Below are positions 17,985-27,069 of a DNA stretch of 64,000 nt, in pieces. The position numbers and the translations under genes are program-made. Below the pieces are notes generated by a model. The model did no database searches. It was not told where the DNA came from and saw nothing but the letters and a program-made list of their open reading frames with translations. This DNA is from Streptomyces malaysiensis subsp. samsunensis (lineage in GTDB: Bacteria; Actinomycetota; Actinomycetes; Streptomycetales; Streptomycetaceae): the NCBI RefSeq assembly GCF_024519315.1, contig NZ_JANIIC010000002.1, positions 248,001 through 312,000 of the forward strand, written 5' to 3'. Numbering within the stretch: position 1 is the first letter of the stretch; the number at the start of each line of letters is the position of its first letter.

Positions 17985-19481
17985 ATGACGGCCATGGGGA
18001 CCGGTGGCCTGAAATCGGTCGGCAACCTCGTCACGGCGTTGAAGGAATTCCGCTGTCTGACGGATCCGGACCTGCGCGCGCTGTGTCTGGATCTGGTCGC
18101 CATGGAGCTGGAGATGACCAGTGTCCCCGTGCGCGCCCACCGGGTGACCGACTACTTCCTGGCGGAACTGGCCCACGAATGCCTGCAAAACCTGCGGATC
18201 ATGCACGCGCTACGCGCGTCCCTCGCGGTGTTGGCCTCGGCCGACGAGGACGCCATGCGGCGCCTCGACTCGGTCATGGAGCAGATGACGGCCCGTCCGG
18301 CCCTGTCCGAGGTCGCCACCGCGAAGCTGCGGTCGCTGCTGGAGGAGCTGGAGATCGAGCAGTTGGGCCAGTTGTGCCGTTCGGCCGCGGGCCCGCTCCA
18401 GGACGTCCCCGCGGTCACCAGCCCCTGGCACGCCTTCGAGGTGCTGAGCCGGATGAACGCGCAGCCGGGCGGGCTGCCGCCGCAGCTCGCCCTCGTGGAG
18501 TACCTCGCGGCGGCGGCGCGCCCGCTGCACCGGGCCGACGCGCTGCGCGAATGGGCCGATGAGCAGGCCCGGGAGCTGGGGCTGACACCCCAGCTGCGGT
18601 CGCTGCGGCAGCAGGTGGGGCATGCCGCCCCGGTCGGCCCGGTGGACGCCTATCTGGTGATCCGGCTGCTGCCGCAGGAGGAGGCCGGGTGCTACGAGCT
18701 CTCGTCCTGGCACAATTACGACCCCACCGGCTGGCATCCGGCCCGCGGCCCGATCACCCAGGTCACCACGGAGACCGCGGAGCGTGCGGTCCAGACGCTG
18801 GTCTACGAGGCGGCCGAGGAGTGGGGCGACGCCCGGGAGATCCACGTCGAATTCATGCTGGACGCGGATGACCTGAATCTGCCGGTGCACCGCTGGCGCC
18901 TGGAGCTCGACAGCGAGTTGCCCACCCCGCTCTACATGGACCATCCGGTGGTCGTACGGAGCTTGGAGCGGAGCAGGACCAGGCGCTGGCACCGCGAGTG
19001 GAAGCAGCGCTGGAACTTCTTCGACCAGTATCCCGAGCGCGCCAAGCAGCTCGTCGTGGACGGCGAGGACCCGGACAGCCCGCGCTCCGGGGACCCCACC
19101 GCCCTGCTGGCCCGGCTCAAAGCCGACCCACAGGTGGTCGCGCTGGTCCTGAACTCGCCCCCGGGCGCCACCCGCGAGGGCACCTCGGAGGCGTGGACCG
19201 CGTGGCGGGCCGGGATCCCGGTGGTCGCCTGGGACGGCCGGACCACACGGGACCCCGGCTTCATGCGACAACTCAGACGAAAACAGGCCGAGGCCAGCGG
19301 GAGCCTGGCACGCCTCCGCGAAGCCGTGACAGAGTTACGTCTGGACGCCCATTCGTTCGACTCCGCGGAGTGGGAGCAACATCTCGGGCAGCATGTGGTG
19401 CTCGTTTGGGACGACCCGACCCGACCCGTGGAACCGGAAGGGCGCATGACGGGCCCGGACGAGGGGGTTGGTGCTCGATGA
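17985..19481 (+). CDS. VMAP: vWA-MoxR-associated protein with N-terminal EAD
   Basis: A 498-residue central adaptor of a ternary conflict system. Residues ~8-100 (FRCLTDPDLRALCLDLVAME ... LAVLASADEDAMRRLDS) share spacing and key residues with the nucleosidase tail, so both carry the same type of effector-associated domain. A middle helical region (HAFEVLSRMNAQPGGLPPQ, ALREWADEQARELGL) is typical of VMAP proteins. The C-terminal VMAP domain starts near 215 (DAYLVIRLLPQEEAGCYELS) and includes HVEFMLDADDLNLPVHRWRL. TTA occurs at codon 451. ATG 17985 has GGGGGAGGG upstream. The stop overlaps the MoxR start (ATGA), implying translational coupling and a fixed ratio of subunits. Confidence 0.85.
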   Translation: MTAMGTGGLKSVGNLVTALKEFRCLTDPDLRALCLDLVAMELEMTSVPVRAHRVTDYFLAELAHECLQNLRIMHALRASLAVLASADEDAMRRLDSVMEQMTARPALSEVATAKLRSLLEELEIEQLGQLCRSAAGPLQDVPAVTSPWHAFEVLSRMNAQPGGLPPQLALVEYLAAAARPLHRADALREWADEQARELGLTPQLRSLRQQVGHAAPVGPVDAYLVIRLLPQEEAGCYELSSWHNYDPTGWHPARGPITQVTTETAERAVQTLVYEAAEEWGDAREIHVEFMLDADDLNLPVHRWRLELDSELPTPLYMDHPVVVRSLERSRTRRWHREWKQRWNFFDQYPERAKQLVVDGEDPDSPRSGDPTALLARLKADPQVVALVLNSPPGATREGTSEAWTAWRAGIPVVAWDGRTTRDPGFMRQLRRKQAEASGSLARLREAVTELRLDAHSFDSAEWEQHLGQHVVLVWDDPTRPVEPEGRMTGPDEGVGAR

Positions 19482-20659
19482 CCGAGGAAGAGCCTGCGCG
19501 GCGCCACAACGGCCGGGTCCACCAGGACCCGGGTTCCGCCTCGCCCGCCCTGCCGTCCTCGATTCCGCGCCCCTGGTGGATCTACCAGGGCACCGGGCGC
19601 CCGCTCCACGATGTGAGCCTGGAGGAGATCCTTCCGCCGCCGCCCCCGTGGCGCACCTTCGGCGGGGTCTCGGCCTGCCCGGTGGACGGCGACGAGCGGC
19701 CCGGCGCGTTACCGGATCCGGACGACACCCCGACCGAGCCCCCGGCGCCGCCGGAGGACGAGCAGGACACAGCCCGGCGGCTGGGCGCGGCTCCCCTGGG
19801 GGTGCGCTCCGACCCCGAGGAGGCGGATCTCGTCAACGCGGCGCTGATCCTCAGGCGCCCCCTTCTGGTGACGGGCCGCCCGGGCACCGGCAAGTCGACG
19901 CTGGCGTACCGCATCAGCCGGGAGTTGGGCCTCGGCCGGGTGCTGCGCTGGCCGATCACGACGCGCTCGACTTTGCGGTCCGGTCTTTACGGCTACGATG
20001 CCGTCGGCCGTGTGCACGCCGCCGCGGCCGGCCAGGCGTCGGAGGGGGACACGCACGAACCCGGACCGGAGGACATCGGCGACTTCCTCCAACTCGGCCC
20101 GCTGGGCACGGCGATGCTCCCGCACCGTCTGCCGCGTGTCCTGCTCATCGACGAATTCGACAAGAGCGATATCGATCTGCCCAATGACCTCCTCGACATC
20201 TTCGAGGCCGGCGAGTACTCCATTCCCGAGCTGGTGCGCATCCGGAGACGCCGCCCGGCCGTCTCGGTCCTCACCGACGATCCGGAGCGCGGTACCGTCA
20301 TCGCCTCGGGGCGGGTGCGCTGCCGCGCCTTCCCCATCGTCGTCATCACCAGCAACGGCGAACGGGAGTTCCCGCCCGCGTTCCTGCGGCGCTGTCTCCA
20401 GCTCCGGCTGCCCGACCCCGACGCGGACCGGCTCGCGGCGATCGTGGCCGCGCATCTGGGACGGGCCGACAATCCGCGTGCCCGGGAGCTGATCCAGATG
20501 TTCCTCGAGCGCAGCGAGCGCGAAGGCGGGCTCGCCGCCGACCAGTTGCTCAACGCGGTGTATCTGGTGACGTCCCAGTCACACGTCCCCGGGCCCGAGT
20601 GGGAGGAGCTACTGCACGCCGTCTGGCATCGGCTGGACAGCGCAGCGGGCTCGACATGA
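19478..20659 (+). CDS. MoxR-family AAA+ ATPase
   Basis: A 393-residue ATPase, the NTP-driven chaperone-like component of the ternary system. A disordered Pro/Asp-rich N-terminus (~1-110) contains WWIYQGTGRPLHD, a motif commonly seen in MoxR proteins paired with SAV_2336-type partners. Walker A is GRPGTGKST (133-141). Walker B is LLIDEFDKSD (222-231), followed by DLLDIFEAGEYSIPE. Sensor 1 is VVITSNGEREF and the arginine finger region FLRRCLQL. TTA is codon 78. The start overlaps the VMAP stop and its own stop overlaps the next start (ATGA at 20656-20659), so all three proteins should be made together. Confidence 0.92.
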   Translation: MTEEEPARRHNGRVHQDPGSASPALPSSIPRPWWIYQGTGRPLHDVSLEEILPPPPPWRTFGGVSACPVDGDERPGALPDPDDTPTEPPAPPEDEQDTARRLGAAPLGVRSDPEEADLVNAALILRRPLLVTGRPGTGKSTLAYRISRELGLGRVLRWPITTRSTLRSGLYGYDAVGRVHAAAAGQASEGDTHEPGPEDIGDFLQLGPLGTAMLPHRLPRVLLIDEFDKSDIDLPNDLLDIFEAGEYSIPELVRIRRRRPAVSVLTDDPERGTVIASGRVRCRAFPIVVITSNGEREFPPAFLRRCLQLRLPDPDADRLAAIVAAHLGRADNPRARELIQMFLERSEREGGLAADQLLNAVYLVTSQSHVPGPEWEELLHAVWHRLDSAAGST

Positions 20660-23600
20660 CACATGACCCAGGCGGCAGGCCCGCCGGGCCCGGCCCACGG
20701 GACCTCGACTGGCGGCAGCTCGCCGACGCCATGTGGCTGGCGGTCTGCAAGGCCGAGACGGACCGTGGCCCGGGGCGGCAGGACCCCGGCCCCCTCCCCG
20801 GGACACCGGAGGCGGACGCCCCGCCGCCCGGTGACGAGCCGTCCGACGCGCCTCCGCCGGGCCCCGAGGCGGAGCGCCCGGCGCCTGGGTCCGGGGATGG
20901 GCCCGACGTCGCCGAGCCGCCCCTCCCCGTGGAGGTGGCCGGTGTGCCCGCACCGCCCGGTGCGGCGGAGCCGGCGACCGTCATGGAAACCTTCGCACCC
21001 GCGCGCAGGCAGTCCGTCGCCGAGCCGCCGCTGCCCGAACGGGCCCTGTCCCGGGCGCTGCGGCCGCTGAAGCGCACCTCGCCCTCGCCGGTCGAGACGG
21101 AGATCGACGAGGAGGCCACGGCCGAGCACGCGGCGCGCGACGGGCTGTGGGTGCCCCACTGTGTGCCGGTGCGCGAACGCTGGATGGACGCCGTCCTGGT
21201 GGTGGACTGCGGCAGTTCGATGGTGGTGTGGCGGCGGACGGCCGAGCACCTGGTCACCGTGTTGCAACGCACCGGCGCCTTCCGGAATGTGCGGGTGCAC
21301 CGGGTGAACACCGACCATCCGTTACCCGAGGACCGGTCGCCGATCGAGGCGATGCCGCCGCGCGGCAAGCGGACGGTGCTGGTGCTGACCGACGGCATCG
21401 GCGCGGCCTGGGCCGATGAGAGCGCCCAGCGCGCGCTGGCCCTCTGGGCGCGGCACGCCTCGGTCGCGGTGCTGCACGTTTTACGCCAGGGCCGTTGGCA
21501 TCACACCGGAGTGGCGCCGGAGCGGGTGCGGGTACGGGTCCCCGAACCGGGCGCCCCCAACGGCACCTGGCGGCCGGCGGACGGCGGCTCCTGGCCGGAC
21601 GGCGCGCCACCGGTCCCGGTGCTGGAGCTGGACGCGCGGTGGATGGCCAACTGGGCGCGGCTGGTGGCCCGGCCGTCGGTGCGCGGCGAGGACACGATGG
21701 CGCTGCTGCCCGGGGTCCCCGCCGAGCGCTGGGAGCCCGAGCCCGAACCGAGCGCCTGGGACCGCGTCTTCCGGTTCCGCGCCACCGCCTCGCCGAGCGC
21801 CTTCCGGCTGGCGTCCCGGCTTGCCGCGGCCCCGTTGAACATTCCCGTGATGGAGTTCGTGCAGGGGATCCACCAGCCGGAGGGCAACCCGAGCGATCTG
21901 GCCGAGGTCCTGCTGGGCGGGCTGCTGCGCAAGGTGGCGACCGCCGACCCGCTGGATGAAACGGGCATAGGGTATGAATTCCATGACGGGGTGCGGGAAC
22001 TGCTGCTGTCCGCCGGGATGCGGGACGAGTCGCTGTACATCCTGGGCAGCGTTCTGGACCGGCTGGGGCGCCGCTGGAAACCGCTGCTGATGCTGCGCGA
22101 TCTGCTCAACCACCCCTCGGGGTCGGTGCGGGACCTTCCCCGGACGGAACGCCTGCTTCCGTACATCCGCCTTCAGGAACAGGTCTACCAGTCGCTCTCC
22201 GGTCCGTACCTGGAGGGTGCGCGCTCCTTTCGCGCCCTGGTCCTGGCCCATCAGGCGCTCGCCCGCTCGGGGGAAAGCGTCCCTGATCCAGTTGAAGACG
22301 CATCACACAGGGGAAGATATGTGGACTCTGAGGCGGTTGCGGCCATGAATGATTCCACGACTCCCCGATCCGACCCGCTGTCCCAGGCCGACGATTCACC
22401 ATCTCCGCCGGCGCACGGCACGCCGGGCCCGGCGGGGGAGCACCTGAGAGGAACATTCGTGTCCGTGACCGCTGCCCGGTCCCTGCCCGCCGCGGAGGAG
22501 CGCCGGCCCGGAGAACCCCCCGCCATCTGGGGAAACGTACCGCCCCGGAACAATAACTTCACCGGGCGGCAGACGTTGCTCGACATTCTCCACGAGCGGC
22601 TGAAGGCCGAAGGGACCGCCGCCGTGCTGCCCGAGGCCCTGCACGGGCTCGGCGGAGTGGGCAAGTCACAGATCGCACTGGAGTACGTCCATCAGCATGC
22701 CGCCGACTACGACGCGGTGTGGTGGATCCCGGCGGAACGCCCCGAGCAGATCCGTCAGGCGCTGGTCCAGCTCGCCGACCGGCTGGGGCTGCGCGCGGGC
22801 ATGGAGGCCAACACGGCCGTGCCCAGTGTGCTCGACGCCCTCCGCACCGGGCGCCCGTGCCGCAACTGGCTGCTGGTCTTCGACAACGCCGAGGAACTGG
22901 ACACGGTGCGTCCGTTCTTCCCCGCGGGCGGACCGGGCCGGATCCTGGTCACCTCGAGGAACGCACAGTGGTCGCGCGCCGCCCGCACCGTCGAAGTGGA
23001 TGTCTTCGAACGGGAGGAGAGCATCGAGCTGTTGCGCCGCCGGGGGCCGGAGCTGCCGGACGATCAGGCCGACCGGGTCGCCGACGCCCTGGGGGACCTT
23101 CCGCTGGCCATCGAGCAGGCGGCGGCATGGCTCACCGAGACCGGTATGCCGGTCGACGAGTACCTCCAGGTCTTCGAGGACGAGCGGGCCGATGTCTCCA
23201 CCCGCCGCAATGAGCTGCTGGCGGCGGGCGTTCCGGTGGACTATCCGGAACCGGTCGCCGCCGCCTGGAACATGTCGCTGCGGCGGCTGGCCGAAACCCA
23301 TCCCGGTGCGCTCCAACTCCTCCAGATGTGCTCGTTCTTCGCGCCCGAGCCGATCTCCCGGCGGCTGTTCTCGGGCGTGCGCGGGGTCTCCCTCTCCCCC
23401 GAGCTGTCGGAGGTGCTCCAGGACCCGATCAGACTCGGTCACGCGATCCGTGAGATCAACCGCTACGCCCTGATCAAGATCAATCACCGCAGCAACACGA
23501 TCCAGATGCACCGGCTGGTGCAGGCCGTGCTGATCGGCCAGATGTCCACCCAGCAGCAGGCGGACATGCGGCACAGCGCCCATGTACTGCTGGCCGTCGG

Positions 23601-25017
23601 TGACCCCAACGATGTGGCCCCCGCGAACTGGGGGCGGTACGCCGACCTCCTCTCCCATGTCCGGGCGTCGCGCGCGATGGAGTGCGACGACAAGTGGGTG
23701 CGGCAGATGGTGCGGAATCTGGTCCGCTTCCTCTACGCCTGGGGGGACCACGACGGTGCGCTGGAGCTCGGTACCCAGGTGCGCCGGGAATGGGTGGCGA
23801 CGCTCGGCGAGGACAGCGCGGAGACGCTGGCCGTCTCCCGGACCCTGGGCCATGCCCTGACCGTGCTCGGCCACTTCCAGGAGGCATGGGAGCTCAACCG
23901 CCGGACGCTGGAGCTCCAGCGCGCCAAGGACGGCGACGACCACGAGAGCACCCTGATGATGCAGGGCGCGGTCGCCGTCGACAGCCGCTACCAGGGCGAC
24001 TACGCGCGATATGTGCAGATGGAGAAGGAGCGCTGGGAAAGGACCCTGCGGCTCTTCGGGGACGAGGATCCGTACTCCATCGGAGCAACGATCGACTACG
24101 CCGTGGCACTGCGCGCGGCGGGGGACTACGAGCAGGCCCGGCGGCTGGACGAGGGCGCCCGGCGCACCGCCGGTCTGGTGCTCGGCGAGGACGCCCAGCC
24201 CACTCTCCTGGTGGAGGCCAACCTCACCATCGACATCCGCGAGGGCGGGGACTACCTGACCGCCCGCGACATGCTGGAGCAGACCTGTGCCCGCGCCCGC
24301 CAACTGCTCCCGCCCAACGCGCCCATCGGGGTCTTCGCCCTGCGCAATCTGGCCGTGGCGCGTCGTAAAGCAGGCGACCACGAGGGCGCCCTGAGCCTCA
24401 GCCGGGAGGTGCTGGAGCGCTACCGGCTGCGCTACACCGAGCCCAACCTCCACATCACCGTCACGGCCCTGGCCCTCTCGATGGATCTGCGGCAGACCGC
24501 CGATCTTGAGGGCGCCCGTGAGCTCGGCCGGAAATGCGTCGACGAGATGCGCGTCCTGCTGGGAGAACAGCATCCGGCGACCCTGGGCGCGGCGATCGAC
24601 CTCGCCGTGACGCTGCGGCTGCTGGGCGAGACGGATGAGGCGCTCGCGCTGAACAGGGAGACGCTGCCGGTCCTCGTCGAGCGGCTGGCGGCCGACCATC
24701 CCATGACGCTGGCCTGTGCCATCAACATGGCCAGCGACCACTACACCCTCGCGGACTACCAGGAGGCCCACGACCTGGACGTCGAGACCCTGGCGGCCTG
24801 CCGCTCCCGGCTCGGTGAGGACCACCCCACCACGCTCGCGTGTGCGCTCAATCTGTCGGGCGATCTGCGCGCGCTGGGCGAGAGCAGGCGGGCGGAGGAG
24901 CTGCACCAGGACGCGCTCGGCCGGCTGCGCCGGGTGCTGACGGCCAACCACCCGGCGACGGTCGCGGCGGCCCGGGGCATCCGGGCGGACTGCGACGCGG
25001 AGTCGATCTCCATCTGA
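20656..25017 (+). CDS. SAV_2336-like/vWA - NB-ARC - TPR protein (FxSxx-COOH system TPR type)
   Basis: A 1453-residue STAND-class signalling protein. Residues ~60-590 form an SAV_2336-type region with a vWA-like fold (DAVLVVDCGSSMVVWRR near 177, then TVLVLTDGIGAAW); the metal site is degenerate (DCGSS instead of DxSxS). The NB-ARC ATPase occupies ~630-930, with P-loop LHGLGGVGKSQ near 663 and Walker B NWLLVFDNAEELD. About a dozen TPR/HTPR repeats follow (~1030-1450), several containing LGEDHPxTL. TTA is at codons 223 and 276. In databases this architecture is named after FxSxx-COOH RiPP systems; here no radical-SAM gene is present, but a HExxH enzyme is encoded convergently 46 bp away. Confidence 0.9.
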   Translation: MTHDPGGRPAGPGPRDLDWRQLADAMWLAVCKAETDRGPGRQDPGPLPGTPEADAPPPGDEPSDAPPPGPEAERPAPGSGDGPDVAEPPLPVEVAGVPAPPGAAEPATVMETFAPARRQSVAEPPLPERALSRALRPLKRTSPSPVETEIDEEATAEHAARDGLWVPHCVPVRERWMDAVLVVDCGSSMVVWRRTAEHLVTVLQRTGAFRNVRVHRVNTDHPLPEDRSPIEAMPPRGKRTVLVLTDGIGAAWADESAQRALALWARHASVAVLHVLRQGRWHHTGVAPERVRVRVPEPGAPNGTWRPADGGSWPDGAPPVPVLELDARWMANWARLVARPSVRGEDTMALLPGVPAERWEPEPEPSAWDRVFRFRATASPSAFRLASRLAAAPLNIPVMEFVQGIHQPEGNPSDLAEVLLGGLLRKVATADPLDETGIGYEFHDGVRELLLSAGMRDESLYILGSVLDRLGRRWKPLLMLRDLLNHPSGSVRDLPRTERLLPYIRLQEQVYQSLSGPYLEGARSFRALVLAHQALARSGESVPDPVEDASHRGRYVDSEAVAAMNDSTTPRSDPLSQADDSPSPPAHGTPGPAGEHLRGTFVSVTAARSLPAAEERRPGEPPAIWGNVPPRNNNFTGRQTLLDILHERLKAEGTAAVLPEALHGLGGVGKSQIALEYVHQHAADYDAVWWIPAERPEQIRQALVQLADRLGLRAGMEANTAVPSVLDALRTGRPCRNWLLVFDNAEELDTVRPFFPAGGPGRILVTSRNAQWSRAARTVEVDVFEREESIELLRRRGPELPDDQADRVADALGDLPLAIEQAAAWLTETGMPVDEYLQVFEDERADVSTRRNELLAAGVPVDYPEPVAAAWNMSLRRLAETHPGALQLLQMCSFFAPEPISRRLFSGVRGVSLSPELSEVLQDPIRLGHAIREINRYALIKINHRSNTIQMHRLVQAVLIGQMSTQQQADMRHSAHVLLAVGDPNDVAPANWGRYADLLSHVRASRAMECDDKWVRQMVRNLVRFLYAWGDHDGALELGTQVRREWVATLGEDSAETLAVSRTLGHALTVLGHFQEAWELNRRTLELQRAKDGDDHESTLMMQGAVAVDSRYQGDYARYVQMEKERWERTLRLFGDEDPYSIGATIDYAVALRAAGDYEQARRLDEGARRTAGLVLGEDAQPTLLVEANLTIDIREGGDYLTARDMLEQTCARARQLLPPNAPIGVFALRNLAVARRKAGDHEGALSLSREVLERYRLRYTEPNLHITVTALALSMDLRQTADLEGARELGRKCVDEMRVLLGEQHPATLGAAIDLAVTLRLLGETDEALALNRETLPVLVERLAADHPMTLACAINMASDHYTLADYQEAHDLDVETLAACRSRLGEDHPTTLACALNLSGDLRALGESRRAEELHQDALGRLRRVLTANHPATVAAARGIRADCDAESISI

Positions 25018-25062
25018 ACCGCCGTCCACCTCGCCGGTCGCGGGGCCCGCGCCACGCGCCGT

Positions 25063-26883
25063 TCAGCCGCGTCCACGCGTCCCGATCCACCGTGCCAGAG
25101 CCACCGGATCGGGACCCCTGCCCGGTGCGGTGCGCAGCTCCCGGTGGACGGCCACGGCCAGTTCGGGGTGGTTCAGCAGCGTCGTCCTGGCCACGCCATC
25201 CGGCAGGCTGAGCGCGAGCCCCGCCCATGCCGCGATGTCGTCCGGGTCCGCTTCCAGGCGGGCCCGGTAGCCCCGCAGAGCGGCCGCGGCGTCCCCCGCG
25301 GCCCAGTCGAGGTCGACCCGGTCGGGGGCGGCACCGCCCCCGGGCAGCCCCGCTCCCCCGCCCTCGCGCAGCCGGGCGAACCCCGCCGGATCCCTGAGCC
25401 GGAGCCGGGCGAGCGCGGGGCGCGCCAGCGCCTCGGGGCGAGTGGGCCGGACCGAGGTCCCGGGCAGCTCCCGAGGAGGGTCGGTCCGCTCCCGCCAGGC
25501 CCACGCCCACTGGGCGGTCCGCTCCGGTTCCGTCGCGAGGTGCCGCATGCGGTGGACGAGCCGGTGGTCCTCGATCAGATCGGAGGCGAGCTGCCCGGGT
25601 ACGGAGGGCACCGGCTGCTCGAGCCACTCGGCCAGCCTTTTCTCCAGCCCCCGGAGGAACTCCTTGCCCCTGGGCGTCAGTTCGGCATGGATGAGGAGCG
25701 TACGCAGCCCCGAGGCGGTCTGCGCCCGGCGCAGGGCGAACTCGAACGCGGCGGTGTTCCGGGCCGGGCCGGTCTCGGCGCGCCGCAGTCGGTCCCACCA
25801 GAATCCGGTCACGCCCAGGAACGCGTACACCCCTTGAAGGAGTCCCCGCAGCGGTCGGGGATCCAGCCGCCAGGGCGCGTAGTGGACCTCCTCCAGACCC
25901 CCTTCGATCAGGGGCACCAGGTCCATCAGGGCGCTGAGTTTGATGTGCTGGGCCTCGTGCACCAGCGCGGCGGCGAGGGTCAGCGGGTCGGTGGCCCCGT
26001 TGAGCAGCACACAGCCGTATGCCTCGGGCGATGAGGCGCTGAACGGTTCGGGCCAGGCGGTGTACGGCACGGGCACGACGGAAACCAGGCAGGCGCCGAT
26101 TCCCCGCGGGTCCACCTGGCGCTGCTCCGCGACCAGCCGCCACGCATTGTCGAATCGCTCCCGCCAGCCTTGCCGCTCTTCGGCGCCGAGCCGCTCCGGG
26201 CCCCGGATCCGGAGAAAGTCGCGATAGGGATCGATGTCATCGACAAGGGGTGAGCAGACGATCCCCCGGTGTTCGCCGCGAAGTCGCCGCAGACCGTGCC
26301 AATCGGGAGCGTCCTCGGAGAAGTCGGCGGGCAGTGTCACCGAATGCGGGCCGGATAACACCACCGCTTTCTGCCCGCTCATGACGACCTCGGCGACATC
26401 GGTCGTGTCCGGAATGCGGGCGAATCCCAGGGCCGGCAATATCACCCCGCCCTCGCGCACCGGAACGGCGCCGCGAAAGTCGATTCCGGCGAGAAGAGCC
26501 GCCGAGGCGGCCATGGCATGCAGATAACCCACCGCACTCCACAGCGGCCCGTCCTCCGATTCCAGACCGCGCAGCCTGCGCAGACAGCGGTGGAGCCACA
26601 CGCCCACGGGAGGGTGCAGCAGCAGCCTTTCCACGGCGGCCGGGGAGCGGTGCTCGGCCCGGACCAGCAGCCGCCAGGCGTCCCGGGGCGGGGGAAGCGG
26701 GCCGGGCAGGCCGGGGTGGGCGGAGGCCATGTCCACCAGGGCGCGCAGCAGCAGCATGGTCCGGCTGCGCTGCCCCGACCTCAGTTCGGCCACGGCCGAG
26801 GAGCCGCCCGAACCCAGCGCCAACTCGGCGAAAGACTCCACCGATAAACGATGGTTAGGACCCCGCCCGGTGGAGGACGTCAT
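25063..26883 (-). CDS. Stand-alone HExxH-type peptide beta-hydroxylase
   Basis: A 606-residue member of the HExxH domain family found fused to or beside FxSxx-type RiPP maturases. Known members are iron/alpha-ketoglutarate enzymes hydroxylating beta-carbons in precursor peptides. The motif is at residues 309-313 (LAAALVHEAQHIKLSALMDLVPLI), preceded by the ATDPLTLAAA segment and followed by YAPWRLDPRPLRGLLQGVYAFLGV, conserved in the family. The C-terminus has short TPR-like helices (AALRGYRARLEADPDDIAAWAGLALSL). TTA codons are at residues 13 and 176. It starts 6 bp after the stop of a 59-residue peptide gene, so the two form an operon. It is convergent with the STAND gene. Confidence 0.88.
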   Translation of the reverse strand: MTSSTGRGPNHRLSVESFAELALGSGGSSAVAELRSGQRSRTMLLLRALVDMASAHPGLPGPLPPPRDAWRLLVRAEHRSPAAVERLLLHPPVGVWLHRCLRRLRGLESEDGPLWSAVGYLHAMAASAALLAGIDFRGAVPVREGGVILPALGFARIPDTTDVAEVVMSGQKAVVLSGPHSVTLPADFSEDAPDWHGLRRLRGEHRGIVCSPLVDDIDPYRDFLRIRGPERLGAEERQGWRERFDNAWRLVAEQRQVDPRGIGACLVSVVPVPYTAWPEPFSASSPEAYGCVLLNGATDPLTLAAALVHEAQHIKLSALMDLVPLIEGGLEEVHYAPWRLDPRPLRGLLQGVYAFLGVTGFWWDRLRRAETGPARNTAAFEFALRRAQTASGLRTLLIHAELTPRGKEFLRGLEKRLAEWLEQPVPSVPGQLASDLIEDHRLVHRMRHLATEPERTAQWAWAWRERTDPPRELPGTSVRPTRPEALARPALARLRLRDPAGFARLREGGGAGLPGGGAAPDRVDLDWAAGDAAAALRGYRARLEADPDDIAAWAGLALSLPDGVARTTLLNHPELAVAVHRELRTAPGRGPDPVALARWIGTRGRG

Positions 26884-26889
26884 AGCCGC

Positions 26890-27069
26890 CTAACTCACAC
26901 ACGTTTCCTGGGACTGCGACATGTTACCCCCGACCATCGGTGGTCGCTGGACGATGTCGAGCAGCCGCTCCGTCACCGCGGAAAGCCCTTCGTACCGCTC
27001 GAGATCTTCGAGCGTCGTCCCCGAAAGGTCCAGCAGCTCCGTCTCGACCTCGGTCGCGACTCGCTCCAT
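26890..27069 (-). CDS. Putative RiPP precursor peptide (59 aa), partner of the HExxH enzyme
   Basis: A small gene below usual length cut-offs. It starts at ATG 27069 behind GGAGGGGG (about eight bases upstream) and ends at TAG 26890, six bases before the hydroxylase start. The first ~40 residues are acidic and helical (MERVATEVETELLDL, then LEDLERYEGL and TERLLDIVQ), as expected for a leader. After RPP the character changes to a short polar tail, GGNMSQSQETCVS, a plausible core with Cys, Thr, Ser, Asn and Gln. The tail does not end in FxSxx, so it is not a canonical FxsA. No protease or transporter gene is adjacent. Function as substrate of the HExxH enzyme is inferred from layout only. Confidence 0.75.
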   Translation of the reverse strand: MERVATEVETELLDLSGTTLEDLERYEGLSAVTERLLDIVQRPPMVGGNMSQSQETCVS

